In this document: positions 38,435 through 47,567 of the stretch, piece after piece
How the letters are laid out: the number at the start of each line of letters is the position of its first letter
Position numbering within the stretch: the stretch's first letter is position 1
Assembly: GCF_000754805.1 (NCBI RefSeq)
Contig: NZ_KN150731.1
Location: 248,001-312,000 of the forward strand
Length of the DNA: 64,000 bases
Origin: Yersinia frederiksenii ATCC 33641
GTDB taxonomy: Bacteria > Pseudomonadota > Gammaproteobacteria > Enterobacterales > Enterobacteriaceae
Direction of reading: 5' to 3'
Notes under the pieces: model-generated
What the model was told of the DNA's origin: nothing
Databases searched by the model: none
Seen by the model: only the letters and a program-made list of their open reading frames with translations
Made by a program: the position numbers and the translations under genes

Positions 38435-38818
38435 TAATGGATACCTTCACATTGCTTGTCATGCAGAGAATCAACCTTTCTGCATATTGAAAATTTTTGG
38501 GTATATCGGGCTATTTGAACTAATAGATAAATTCTAGCAGAGAGTATTTTTGCCAGTTATCGCATTTGTGTGGCGATGATTATGCTGGGAATGAGGAATT
38601 CGGTAGGGATGGGCTATATCGTGACTATCAGATAATAATTATTACAATTAGAAAACTATTTATGGCTGTAATTATATTTCACTTGCCATGATGGCGAGCA
38701 AATATTGCGCTGAGTGTAAGTGAGTTTGTGAAATACTTGTAAAGTACAAATAGATTTAATGAACATTTAATGATGGGTGGGCATAATGTCGCCTCAATAC
38801 TGAAAGGTGAGAGTGATA
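38435..38818. other. Divergent intergenic region nifJ / emrE-like
   Basis: AT-rich 384 bp with both promoters. A Fur-box-like sequence lies at 38630-38644 (listed separately); no ORF and no small RNA was recognised. Confidence 0.5.
38630..38644. promoter_or_regulatory. Fur-box-like sequence upstream of nifJ
   Basis: AGATAATAATTATTA differs from the 7-1-7 Fur motif TGATAATNATTATCA at two positions. It is 196 bp before nifJ, whose product binds three iron-sulfur clusters. The surroundings are AT-rich, so chance occurrence is possible. Confidence 0.35.
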
Positions 38819-39151
38819 ATGAATGGTTTCATGTATTTAATGATGGCAATTGTTGCTGAAGTGGTGGCAACAACAATGCTAAAAGCCTCGGATGGCTTTA
38901 CTCGCTTGGTGCCTTCGGTGGTGGTGGTTATTGGTTATGGGATTGCCTTTTGGGGTTTATCACAGGTGGTAAAAACCATGCCATTAGGCATTGCTTATGC
39001 CATCTGGTCGGGGTTAGGCATTGTTTTAGTCTCAGTTGCCGCCACCTTTATGTATCAGCAAAAATTGGATTGGGCCGCCATTGCGGGTATGACATTAATT
39101 ATTGCTGGTGTATTGGTAATTAACTTGCTTTCCAAAACACCAATGCATTAA
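38819..39151 (+). CDS. Small multidrug resistance efflux protein, EmrE-like
   Basis: A 110-residue SMR protein, exactly the EmrE length, with four membrane spans. The essential membrane Glu14 is in place (MNGFMYLMMAIVAE). The signature GIAYAIWSGLGIVLVS is identical in pattern to EmrE, and the protein ends LIIAGVLVINLLSKTPMH. SMR dimers exchange protons for cationic drugs or guanidinium-type compounds; sequence favours EmrE over SugE/Gdx. The start ATG 38819 matches the family; a GTG at 38807 is possible. A hairpin without U-tract follows. Confidence 0.92.
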   Translation: MNGFMYLMMAIVAEVVATTMLKASDGFTRLVPSVVVVIGYGIAFWGLSQVVKTMPLGIAYAIWSGLGIVLVSVAATFMYQQKLDWAAIAGMTLIIAGVLVINLLSKTPMH

Positions 39152-39160
39152 TCATTGGTC

Positions 39161-39220
39161 GCGGATGCGGGGAGCACGCATCCGCGCTCCGCGTTAGCAC
39201 CACGGAAGAATAACGCGGAG
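39161..39220. other. Two consecutive strong hairpins after the emrE-like gene
   Basis: GCGGATGCG/CGCATCCGC (39161-39185) and CTCCGCGTTA/TAACGCGGAG (39187-39220) are perfect inverted repeats back to back, without a T-run. They may end the transcript or mark debris of a repeat element. Confidence 0.7.
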
Positions 39221-39275
39221 TCGTGAGCCCATTTAACCCTTTTGCTGACTTGCTGGACTCAACTATTGGATCCCG

Positions 39276-39476
39276 TTATTTAATATCTAACGGATGTATT
39301 CCCTCAATAGCCAATAACATGGCATACACCTTATCCAGACTCTTTCTTAGTGACAGTGTCACTTCCATCATCAACTCACTGTTTGTATCACTCTTTATGG
39401 GGCGTAATTCCGCTTCTTTAGAACGTAATTGGCGCTCAATACCAATTAACCCGCCAAGACAATTCGCAGGAGTAAA
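39276..39476 (-). pseudogene. Possible gene remnant on the minus strand
   Basis: Stop-free frame of 66 codons closed by a stop at both ends, without a good start. It reads PANCLGGLIGIERQLRSKE and then a helical, charged tail to HPLDIK. The first part recalls the GxLIGxERQ start of MgtC-type membrane proteins, but the rest does not follow that family, so the link is weak. The opposite strand has a GTG-started frame (39223-39483) that seems the antisense shadow. The rest of 39152-39725 is AT-rich and holds only the double hairpin and the ydbJ promoter region. Confidence 0.25.
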
Positions 39477-39725
39477 TCAGTGATTATGACTATTCCCATT
39501 GTATTTCGTTCAGACGGTAGGTGTTTGATTTACACCCGGATTAATATTGTGTTGAATATTTTTATTTAACTTGAACGCTAAGATAACGTGATAATTCGGC
39601 GGCTGACTGTGATCTGCGCTAAATTAAATTAGTGCATTTTTGCTTATTTATGTTGTGTTTTAATTATAACAGATATTATATAAACCAAATATAACGCTAT
39701 ATACTTCTCATGCCGGAGCAAAAGA

Positions 39726-40031
39726 ATGAAAGTATTATCTTGGTTAGTGGGCGGCGCTGTGCTCTTTTTAGCCGCCTGCAGCAGCAATGACCCCACTGAT
39801 ACCGCCATAAATAATAATGATGCCTATGAACCGGTACAACAAGCTACCAGTGCCAATGTTCACCATAATCTTAATATGTCAAATCCTGCAGCAGTGAATT
39901 GTGCCAATGCCGGGGGGATATTGACGATTGCTAAGCAACTGAATGGCGGCAGTGTCGGGATGTGCCAGTTACCTGACGGTAAACGTTGTGAAGAGTGGGC
40001 ATTAATGCGTGGCGCTTGCCCGGCACGTTAA
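39726..40031 (+). CDS. ydbJ: DUF333 lipoprotein (YdbJ-like)
   Basis: A 101-residue probable outer-membrane lipoprotein. It has a signal peptide with lipobox LAAC (Cys18), then a low-complexity linker. The DUF333 domain reads NPAAVNCANAGGILTIAKQLNGGSVGMCQLPDGKRCEEWALMRGACP, with four cysteines. GGAG seven bases before the ATG. Function unknown. In E. coli ydbJ and hslJ lie between ydbK and ldhA; here hslJ is absent and an EmrE-like gene is present. Confidence 0.85.
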   Translation: MKVLSWLVGGAVLFLAACSSNDPTDTAINNNDAYEPVQQATSANVHHNLNMSNPAAVNCANAGGILTIAKQLNGGSVGMCQLPDGKRCEEWALMRGACPAR

Positions 40032-40123
40032 TCGCTTTTGGCCTTGAAGTTGCAGGCTTTTTTCACTAACTGCCTACCTGCAACTCCAGGCTCTTTGGGT
40101 ATTATCGTGCGGTTATTTTACGC

Positions 40124-41116
40124 TCAGGCCGAAATGATATTCGGGCAATGCTCACCTTTGATCAATTGGTCAATATTCTGCATGGTTGTTGCAGAAATAC
40201 TGGTCAGTGCTTCTTCTGTCAAGAATGCCTGGTGCCCGGTAAATAATACGTTGTGGCAAGAAGATAGGCGGCGGAAAACGTCATCCTGAATCACGTCATT
40301 GGATTTGTCTTCGAAGAACAAATCCCGTTCGTTTTCATAGACGTCCATACCGAGTGAGCCAATTTTTTGTTGTTTCAGCGCTTCAATTGCCGCAGTCGAA
40401 TCAATCAAGCCACCACGACTGGTATTGATGATCATCACGCCATTTTTCATTTGGTCAAAAGCTTGTTTATTGAGCAAATGATGGTTTTCCGGTGTCATTG
40501 GGCAATGCAGCGAGATAACATCAGATTCTGCATATAAGGTTTTCAAATCAACATATTCCGCGCCCAACTCCAATGCTTGTTCACTTGGATAGGGATCAAA
40601 GGCCAGTAGGCGCATACCAAAGCCTTTCAAAATTCGCATGGTTGCCACGCCAATTTTACCGGTACCGATAATGCCCGCCGTACGGTTGTGCATGTTAAAG
40701 CCAATCAAACCTTCGAGCGAGAAATTGGCATCACGGGTGCGCTGATAGGCACGGTGAATGCGACGATTAAGGCTCATCATCATACCGACAGTATGTTCCG
40801 CAACCGCTTCAGGGGAGTAGGCCGGAACGCGGACGACCTGCATGCCAAGTTCTTTCGCAGCCTCCAAATCCACATTATTAAAGCCAGCACAGCGCAATGC
40901 CAAAATTTTAACACCAGCTTCTTTCAACTCTTCTAATGTCGCGCGACAGCCATCATCGTTGACGAAAAGACAGACAGCATCACAACCCACAGCCATTTTT
41001 GCTGTTTTTGGGTTCAACAGAAAATCGAAAAACTCTAATTCAAAGCCAAAATCTTTGTTGACCAATTCGAGGTATTTGCGGTCATACTGTTTAGTACTGT
41101 AAACGGCTAATTTCAT
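40124..41116 (-). CDS. ldhA: Fermentative D-lactate dehydrogenase
   Basis: Reduces pyruvate to D-lactate with NADH during fermentation. 330 residues of the D-isomer 2-hydroxyacid dehydrogenase family. Rossmann motif: GTGKIGVATMRIL. Catalytic residues are in INTSRGGLID (Arg) and TGHQAFLT (His), with the active-site Glu in GMDVYENE. MKLAVYSTKQYD matches E. coli. Two adjacent ATGs exist (41119 and 41116), and GGAG can serve both; the second gives the family N-terminus. Confidence 0.96.
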   Translation of the reverse strand: MKLAVYSTKQYDRKYLELVNKDFGFELEFFDFLLNPKTAKMAVGCDAVCLFVNDDGCRATLEELKEAGVKILALRCAGFNNVDLEAAKELGMQVVRVPAYSPEAVAEHTVGMMMSLNRRIHRAYQRTRDANFSLEGLIGFNMHNRTAGIIGTGKIGVATMRILKGFGMRLLAFDPYPSEQALELGAEYVDLKTLYAESDVISLHCPMTPENHHLLNKQAFDQMKNGVMIINTSRGGLIDSTAAIEALKQQKIGSLGMDVYENERDLFFEDKSNDVIQDDVFRRLSSCHNVLFTGHQAFLTEEALTSISATTMQNIDQLIKGEHCPNIISA

Positions 41117-41373
41117 CATGATTACTCCGCCAAAATATTGTGATCAATTTAACAGATTTGAATAAATCATACAATTTGCGACAATAATAAGTGAGTGGAG
41201 CGCTTGTAACATTCTCATGCCAATGAGGTAAGGTTTTTATTCCGCATTTCAAGGGCAGCAAGTTCTCATCGTGTCACAAGGGCAGAGTTATATATTATGG
41301 TATCTTGCAGTACATTAAGCTGCATAGATTAAAGCACATTGGATGTTGTGTAGGGTATAAAACAAGGCATGTC

Positions 41374-44013
41374 ATGGCTAAATGCGCAAAAATAGTGGGT
41401 TGGTTGTTATTAATCAGCGCAGTTTCTCTGATGATATTATGGAAAACTTTGCCGCAGTGGTTACCAAAAATCGCACATTATTGGCTGCCAGCAGGTAGCC
41501 AGCTTATTTTATCCAGCCCGCCAGTTTGGCATGATGGCGCATTGCGTGTTCCCCAACTGCGCTATCAGGTACAAGATTGTACCCTCGCCAATATTGATCA
41601 ATTGAGTGTGGGTTTCCATCAGGGCCGCTGGCAATTAGGGGCTAATCGAGTTGCCTTGGATACTGCCTGCCTAAGCCAACTCCCCAACAGTGGCGAGAGC
41701 GCTCCGCAAGATTTGGCCTACTGGCAACAGCAGTTATCCGTATTGGACCTGAACATCGCCAATTTGCAAATTATCCCGTGGCAGCAATATGCTGGCAAAC
41801 TAACGCTGACCTCGCCCGACACGAAGAAACTTGTCCAACAGTTACATTATCAGGGGCCGCAATTAAGTTTTGTTGCAATGTTGGATGAGCAGCAGCAACT
41901 GAGCCTACACCAATTCTCCATTGCGGTTCCTGGTACTACACAACCTTTTGAATTGAGTGGGAAAATTAAGTTCCCCCTGTCGCTGGATGAGTGGCCTGAG
42001 CAAGGGACGCTCGACGGTGTTTTGACCACCGGTTATCTGTCTAAGCCGCTATTATTGAACTTGAGCTGGGCGCAGCAGCAGGGGGTTTTGACGTTCACTG
42101 AACGTGGTGATGACACTCCGCTGGCTCGGCTGCCATGGCGTATCGAACCCAATCAAATTCAGATTACTCAGGGTCAATGGCAGTGGCCATATGCCCAGCA
42201 GCCGTTAAGTGGCGGTATTAATCTCACCTTGCATGATTGGGACCAAGGGCTGGATCAAGCCTCAATTGATGCCCGAATCAACGTAATAACGTCAGGGAAA
42301 AGTGGCAAAGGCAATGCTGTTCTGACACTCGGGCCGGGTAATCTGAGTATGATTAACAGCAATTTAAATTTTCAGATCAGTGGGCAAGCTAATCTGGACA
42401 GTATGATTCTCAATGCCACTATTCCCGGAGTGCTCAGTGGTTCAGTTTTGAACCCCACCTGGGTTTTACGCCCTGGGGCATTATTGCGTGCTCATGGCAA
42501 TGTGACACCGGAATTACGCGTAAGAGATGCCCGTTGGCCGTTGGCTGGCATTAAGGTAACCGCCGCAGGTGTGACGGGGCGGCTACAAGCTATAGTCGAT
42601 GCGCAGGATAGCTACTGGGGTAATTTTAATGTGCATCTTGACGGGCAGGCGCAAGAATTTTGGCCAGATAAAGGTCACTGGCAGTGGCGATATTGGGGCA
42701 ATGGCCGTCTGCCACCACTGGCTGCGCGTTGGGATATGGCCGGTAAAGGGAATTGGCGAGGCTCCCTGATCACACTGGAGAAGCTGTCGACCGGTTTTGA
42801 CCACTTGGAGTATGGGCTAGTCAAGGTTGAGGCCCCACGGTTGACCTTGGTAAAGCCACTGACCTGGCAGCGAGATAACCATCATCCAGCCTTTATCGCC
42901 GGATTTGAACTCGGTGCTAAAAAAGTGGCGTTCAGTGATGGTGGGGGGTATTTGCCTCCCGCGGTATTGTCATTGCAGCTCAATGGCCGAGACCCTGACA
43001 GTTTTCTGTGGCAGGGGAAATTACAGGCTCAGGATATCGGGCCCATTCCACTGCGAGGTCGTTGGGATGGAGAGCGTTTACGTGGTGAGGGCTGGTGGCC
43101 GAAACAGTCATTGACGGTATTCCAGCCGCTGATTTCGCAAGAGCTTGGGATTAAGCTACGTGATGGGCAGCTTTATGCCCAAGCTGCCTTCTCGGCGGCC
43201 CGTGAACAAGGATTTACTGCAGGTGGGCATTGGGTGGTGAAGAATGGCGGGATGTGGCTAAAAGAGGGTGAGCTCAGTGGGCTGGATTTTGTCATGTCGT
43301 ATCGTTTACAGAATCACCATTGGCAGTTAGGGGCAAAAGAGCCGGTTATGCTGCGCATTGCCTCAGTCACTAATTTGTTCGAAATGCAGAATATCACCGC
43401 CGATCTTCAAGGCACTTATCCGTATTCAGAGGATGCCCCATTGACCTTAAGTCACGTTGGCATGGATATTCTGAAAGGTCATTTGAGTTTATCTGCCTTA
43501 CGTTTACCACAACATGATGCGGCAGTGCTGAAATTAACCTCTATCGACTTAAGTGAGCTATTTACCGTGCTGCAACCTAAGCAGCTTGCTATGTCGGGCA
43601 AAGTGAACGGTGAATTACCTTTGTATTTGAATAACCCACAGTGGTTGGTGCGTAATGGCTGGTTTGCCAATGATGGTATGGTGACACTGCGTTTAGATCA
43701 GGATCTGGCTAATTCAATCAGTGAAAGTAATTTTGTCGCCGGTGCGGCGATTGACTGGTTACGCTATATGGAAATTTATCAATCTTATGCCACAGTGGAT
43801 CTGGATAATTTGGGCCAATTAACGTTACGCTCGAAGATCCATGGGGTGAATACGCAGAAAAACTCAAAACGAGAGATAGTATTGAATTATCAGCATGAGG
43901 AAAATGTGTTCCAACTCTGGCGTAGCCTGCGTTTTGGTGACAATTTACAAGAGTGGTTACAGCAAACTATCTCGTTACAACCAACAGCAATACCGGTGAG
44001 GGCGAAGGAATGA
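41374..44013 (+). CDS. ydbH: AsmA-like intermembrane lipid-transfer protein YdbH
   Basis: A 879-residue envelope protein, the same length as E. coli YdbH. It has an N-terminal membrane anchor (KIVGWLLLISAVSLMILW, about residues 6-24) and a very long periplasmic part of repeated beta structure (repeating beta-groove, TamB/YhdP/YdbH group). In E. coli the three proteins share the job of moving phospholipids from inner to outer membrane. The C-terminus keeps GAAIDWLRYMEI and NVFQLWRSLRFGDNLQEWL. AAGG six bases before ATG 41374 sets the start. It overlaps ynbE by ATGA. Confidence 0.93.
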   Translation: MAKCAKIVGWLLLISAVSLMILWKTLPQWLPKIAHYWLPAGSQLILSSPPVWHDGALRVPQLRYQVQDCTLANIDQLSVGFHQGRWQLGANRVALDTACLSQLPNSGESAPQDLAYWQQQLSVLDLNIANLQIIPWQQYAGKLTLTSPDTKKLVQQLHYQGPQLSFVAMLDEQQQLSLHQFSIAVPGTTQPFELSGKIKFPLSLDEWPEQGTLDGVLTTGYLSKPLLLNLSWAQQQGVLTFTERGDDTPLARLPWRIEPNQIQITQGQWQWPYAQQPLSGGINLTLHDWDQGLDQASIDARINVITSGKSGKGNAVLTLGPGNLSMINSNLNFQISGQANLDSMILNATIPGVLSGSVLNPTWVLRPGALLRAHGNVTPELRVRDARWPLAGIKVTAAGVTGRLQAIVDAQDSYWGNFNVHLDGQAQEFWPDKGHWQWRYWGNGRLPPLAARWDMAGKGNWRGSLITLEKLSTGFDHLEYGLVKVEAPRLTLVKPLTWQRDNHHPAFIAGFELGAKKVAFSDGGGYLPPAVLSLQLNGRDPDSFLWQGKLQAQDIGPIPLRGRWDGERLRGEGWWPKQSLTVFQPLISQELGIKLRDGQLYAQAAFSAAREQGFTAGGHWVVKNGGMWLKEGELSGLDFVMSYRLQNHHWQLGAKEPVMLRIASVTNLFEMQNITADLQGTYPYSEDAPLTLSHVGMDILKGHLSLSALRLPQHDAAVLKLTSIDLSELFTVLQPKQLAMSGKVNGELPLYLNNPQWLVRNGWFANDGMVTLRLDQDLANSISESNFVAGAAIDWLRYMEIYQSYATVDLDNLGQLTLRSKIHGVNTQKNSKREIVLNYQHEENVFQLWRSLRFGDNLQEWLQQTISLQPTAIPVRAKE

Positions 44014-44204
44014 AAATCTTAACATGGGAACGTGTGGCAATTGTGCTGGGTATTTTCCTGCTCAGTGGTTGTTTACGCCTTGAGGTAGCGACTCCAGAAA
44101 AACCTATCACCATCAATATGAATGTCAAAATTGAGCATGAAATCCAGATCCGAGTAGATAAAGATGTGGAAAATTTGCTTAAAAATCAATCCAATCTATT
44201 CTAA
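44010..44204 (+). CDS. ynbE: Outer-membrane lipoprotein YnbE
   Basis: A 64-residue lipoprotein. After the lipobox LSGC (Cys21) it reads ITINMNVKIEHEIQIRVDKDVENLL, nearly identical to E. coli YnbE. It is reported to join the C-terminus of YdbH by beta-strand addition, completing a bridge to the outer membrane. Its start overlaps the ydbH stop by four bases, and ydbL follows after nine bases. Confidence 0.92.
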   Translation: MKILTWERVAIVLGIFLLSGCLRLEVATPEKPITINMNVKIEHEIQIRVDKDVENLLKNQSNLF

Positions 44205-44213
44205 GGAGCCACG

Positions 44214-44585
44214 ATGAAAAAGCTAATTTCAGGCTGGATTGGTGGCAAGCAACGGTTGATTAATGTGATTCTGGCTTTTGTGGTCCTGAGTGGCAGTTTG
44301 TTGTTTAGTACGGGGGTGTTTGCGCTGACCTTAGAGCAGGCCAAACAGCAAGGCCGGGTAGGCGAAACCTTAAGTGGCTATTTGGCCCCGGTGAAAAAAG
44401 ACGCTGAAACGCTGGCGCTGGTGGAGCAAATTAATATCGCCAGAGCGGAAAAATACCAGGAAGTGGCGCAAAAAAATCATATTTCGACTGAGGATGTGGC
44501 CAAGCTGGCAGGGCAAAAGCTGGTTAACCGTGCGGCTGCGGGTGAATATGTGCGCGGCATTAATGGCCAATGGATGCAGCGCTGA
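44214..44585 (+). CDS. ydbL: Periplasmic DUF1318 protein YdbL
   Basis: A 123-residue exported protein: signal peptide to about residue 37 (LAFVVLSGSLLFSTGVFA), then the DUF1318 domain (LTLEQAKQQGRVGETLSGYLAP..., ending GEYVRGINGQWMQR). It has been proposed as a chaperone that keeps YnbE from mis-assembling with itself. AGGAG precedes the ATG. Last gene of ydbH-ynbE-ydbL; a strong terminator follows. The signal region is longer than usual. Confidence 0.9.
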   Translation: MKKLISGWIGGKQRLINVILAFVVLSGSLLFSTGVFALTLEQAKQQGRVGETLSGYLAPVKKDAETLALVEQINIARAEKYQEVAQKNHISTEDVAKLAGQKLVNRAAAGEYVRGINGQWMQR

Positions 44586-44613
44586 CAATTATTATGCCGA
44601 CTTAATTCGAACT

Positions 44614-44647
44614 AAAAAAAGCGCCCGTGTTAAACGGGCGTTTTTTT
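44614..44647. terminator. Bidirectional terminator after ydbL
   Basis: CGCCCGT/ACGGGCG with a five-base loop, seven A before and seven T after. It also serves the convergent dalT. Confidence 0.93.
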
Positions 44648-44687
44648 ATATTTAACTCTATGAATTCCAATCAAGAAAATAGTGCGG

Positions 44688-46001
44688 TTAGCGCTCGGCC
44701 TGTAAGTTGACCGCCACAGGATGAGCATCAAGGCTGTTAAGTGATTCTTTACGATAATAAGTATCGACGTGGCCCGGTTGCTCCACTTTGACAATCAGGG
44801 TTAGCACCGCTGCAATCAGATAGAGGGCGGTATAAACCCACACCACACCGACAATATCGAAAAATGGCAGAACCAAGGAGGCTATCGCGGGAGCGACAAA
44901 GTTACTCAGGCCCGCAGAAAGATTATAAATCGAAATAGCCGCCCCTTTGTGTTCCGGCTCCAACACCGGGAAAACGGCGGTCATTGGAACAAAGGCCGCT
45001 ACGGTAATTCCTAGCATTACCGCCGGAATCAAGGCCGCCCAGAAATTATGGCCGAAGTGAACGGGAATATAGTAAAACGCCAGGCTGGAAAGGGCGCAGC
45101 CAATGCAACCAAACCAGCGAACTTGCCGCATCCAGCCAATTTTTTCGCCCAATATTCCCCACATAATATTGGTGAAAATGGTCACGAAGAAGAATACAGC
45201 CCAGATTTGTAGCCATTCTGACATGCTAAAACCGAGCCTGCCAACAAACAGGATCGGCATTATAACGGCAAAGCCAAACAGCGATAACGTGTTGATGATG
45301 CGGATCAGGCAAGATAAGAAAATATTCTTATTGGTAAATAAAATTGTCACTGCGCGCGACAACTCTTTTATTTTTTCTTTGTTAGAGAGCGAGGCCTTTG
45401 GGCTCGCGGTACCCACATTGCGCAGCAGTATCAGCGCCATCATGCCGCCAACAGTGACCCACACAATGGCAAACCACAAAGTACCGGTTTCGCCAATCAT
45501 CGGGATGGTAAAACTTGGCAAATAACTGCCGACCACGCCAATCCCGATGGAGTACATTGCCCAAAACCAACCCATGGCAGAAGAGAGTTGCTGTTTCGGT
45601 ACGTTTTGTACGATAAGCATCACAAACGAATAGATAAATAATGGATATGCCAGACCACGGATACCGTAGAACAGCAGCATCAGCGGATAACTTTTGATGC
45701 CTAAACCAAATACCATAAACAGGCAATGCATAACCACCCAGAGGATGAAACCAATCCGCATGGCGCGTTGTGGCGTAATAATTTCAGCGACAACACCTGA
45801 ACTCCAGGCGGCTATCGCGGCCGCCAATCCATAGAGGGTAAACACAAAGGCGGATTGTGCTGGGGAAAAGCCCATATCCGTGATGTGTTTAGATAAAAAG
45901 GCCATTTCAAAGCCATCGCCGCTCATAAAAATGGCAATGGCAACGTAACCCCAGAACAAATTCATTGGCAAACCAAACCAGTGGGTAGGTTTTTTTTGCA
46001 T
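44688..46001 (-). CDS. dalT: D-arabinitol/ribitol transporter (MFS)
   Basis: A 437-residue major-facilitator symporter with 12 hydrophobic segments, from the polyol group of DalT and RbtT (N-terminus WFGLPMNLFWGYVAIAIFMSGDGFEMAFLSKHI). It brings the sugar alcohol into the cell. Distal gene of the dalD-dalK-dalT operon, in the order known from Klebsiella pneumoniae. Ribitol transport cannot be excluded by sequence, but the neighbouring arabinitol dehydrogenase and kinase support D-arabinitol. AGGA precedes the ATG. Confidence 0.88.
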   Translation of the reverse strand: MQKKPTHWFGLPMNLFWGYVAIAIFMSGDGFEMAFLSKHITDMGFSPAQSAFVFTLYGLAAAIAAWSSGVVAEIITPQRAMRIGFILWVVMHCLFMVFGLGIKSYPLMLLFYGIRGLAYPLFIYSFVMLIVQNVPKQQLSSAMGWFWAMYSIGIGVVGSYLPSFTIPMIGETGTLWFAIVWVTVGGMMALILLRNVGTASPKASLSNKEKIKELSRAVTILFTNKNIFLSCLIRIINTLSLFGFAVIMPILFVGRLGFSMSEWLQIWAVFFFVTIFTNIMWGILGEKIGWMRQVRWFGCIGCALSSLAFYYIPVHFGHNFWAALIPAVMLGITVAAFVPMTAVFPVLEPEHKGAAISIYNLSAGLSNFVAPAIASLVLPFFDIVGVVWVYTALYLIAAVLTLIVKVEQPGHVDTYYRKESLNSLDAHPVAVNLQAER

Positions 46002-46075
46002 GGCAAGTTCCTTTGGCGCATAAGCGCTATCTTATTGTTTATAGGGACATGTTTGTAGGGACAGCTAACTTGTCT

Positions 46076-47548
46076 TTATCGTGTTAATGATTGGCGCAGT
46101 TGCCTTTGTTGTTGATAAAGCAATCGGTAGTGCTCAAGGCGGGAAAATAAGGCATCCTGCCGGTTAACATCAGGGATAAACCGTTGGTCGATTTGCGGTT
46201 TAGTGCAAACACGCAGCTCATCTCCACCTGCCGCCAGCCACCCTAAGCGGGCTGCGCCTAAAGCCCCTCCAGCTTCTCCTCCACTGTGTGTGACGATAGG
46301 CAAATTAAGAGTGTCAGCCATCAGTTGCCCCCACCACACGCTACGCGCACCACCACCAATCAGCGAGGCTTGAGTAAGTTGGGTTCCTGCTTCTTGCAAT
46401 ACTCTTAAGCCATCTGTAATACCGAAAGTGACACCTTCCAGCACCGCATAGCCTAATGCTGCCCGGTCGGTCGCGTGGGTCATGCCGTGGAAGGCACCCG
46501 TGGCCAAGGGATCGTTATGCGGGGTACGCTCTCCAGAGAGATACGGCAGGAAAATGGGCGCTAGCCGTTGCTCTGCGCGGCTAAGTTGGGCCACTTCTGA
46601 CAGTAAGGTGGTCTCATTGGTGCCCAGCAGTTGGCATAACCAGCGCAAGGCACTGGCGGCTGTTAGCATCACACTCATTTGATGCCAGCGATGCGGCAGA
46701 GCATGGCAAAAGGCGTGAACGGCTGATTGTGGATTGGGTCGGTAGCAATCATTGACGGCGAATAAGACGCCGGATGTCCCCAAAGAGATAAAACCATCAC
46801 CAGGATTGATAGCGCCAATCCCGACGGCACTGGCGGCATTATCACCACCACCGCCCGCAATCACCACTTTATCGGACAAGCCCCATTCGCGGGCAATATC
46901 CGCTTTCAGATAACCACTGGGTTCATTACCTTCAATCAACCTTGGCATCATATCGCGCGATAACCCACAGGCGGCAAGCAGGGAGTCGGACCAATCGCGC
47001 TTTGCTACATCCAGCCACAGTGTTCCGGCGGAGTCAGACATGTCGCTGACCTTATCGCCACTCATCATCCAGCGAAGATAGTCTTTTGGCAGCAACACCG
47101 TTGCCAACTGCGAGAAAATCTCCGGCTCATGGCGAGCCACCCACAACAGCTTAGGTGCAGTAAAACCGGGCATCGCCAGATTTCCGGCAATCTGATGTAG
47201 CTGTGGCGCATTGCGCGTCAGTTCCTCACACTCCTCGGCGCAACGGGCATCATTCCATAAAATGGCTGGGCGTAAGATGCGGTCTTCTCGGTTGAGCAAG
47301 ACTGCGCCGTGCATTTGACCCGACAGACCGATGGCGAGAATTTCCCCCCAATGCTGTGGGATTTTATGGCGCAGGCGACCCATTACGCGCTGAGTGGCCT
47401 GCCACCAATCGGTTGGATTTTGTTCTGACCACAATGGGTGTGGGCGTTGAACAGTGAGCGGCTCGCCTTCACTGGCCAGAATCTGCCCCCGATCATCAAT
47501 TACCACGGCCTTAATTTCTGATGTGCCTAAGTCAAGTCCAAGATACAT
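46076..47548 (-). CDS. dalK: D-xylulokinase (FGGY family)
   Basis: Phosphorylates D-xylulose, made from D-arabinitol, to D-xylulose 5-phosphate for the pentose-phosphate pathway. 490 residues with the FGGY kinase start YLGLDLGTSEIKAVV, the substrate segment SGQMHGAVLL, the catalytic Asp region GGGGDNAASAVGIGAI and LIGGGARSVWWGQLMAD. It is close to XylB, so xylB is an alternative name; the arabinitol operon context favours dalK. GAGGAT before ATG 47548 sets the start. 19 bases separate it from dalD. Confidence 0.88.
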   Translation of the reverse strand: MYLGLDLGTSEIKAVVIDDRGQILASEGEPLTVQRPHPLWSEQNPTDWWQATQRVMGRLRHKIPQHWGEILAIGLSGQMHGAVLLNREDRILRPAILWNDARCAEECEELTRNAPQLHQIAGNLAMPGFTAPKLLWVARHEPEIFSQLATVLLPKDYLRWMMSGDKVSDMSDSAGTLWLDVAKRDWSDSLLAACGLSRDMMPRLIEGNEPSGYLKADIAREWGLSDKVVIAGGGGDNAASAVGIGAINPGDGFISLGTSGVLFAVNDCYRPNPQSAVHAFCHALPHRWHQMSVMLTAASALRWLCQLLGTNETTLLSEVAQLSRAEQRLAPIFLPYLSGERTPHNDPLATGAFHGMTHATDRAALGYAVLEGVTFGITDGLRVLQEAGTQLTQASLIGGGARSVWWGQLMADTLNLPIVTHSGGEAGGALGAARLGWLAAGGDELRVCTKPQIDQRFIPDVNRQDALFSRLEHYRLLYQQQRQLRQSLTR

Positions 47549-47567
47549 AGCCAATCCTCGTCGATGA

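Noticed and set aside
39223-39483. Plus-strand GTG-started ORF after the emrE-like gene
   Set aside because: No ribosome site and no recognisable domain; the opposite strand reads more like protein, so this is taken as a shadow.
41139-41154. CRP-like site (TGTGATCAATTTAACA) before ldhA
   Set aside because: It matches nine of ten defined bases but lies only 23 bp from the start codon in AT-rich sequence; too weak to call.
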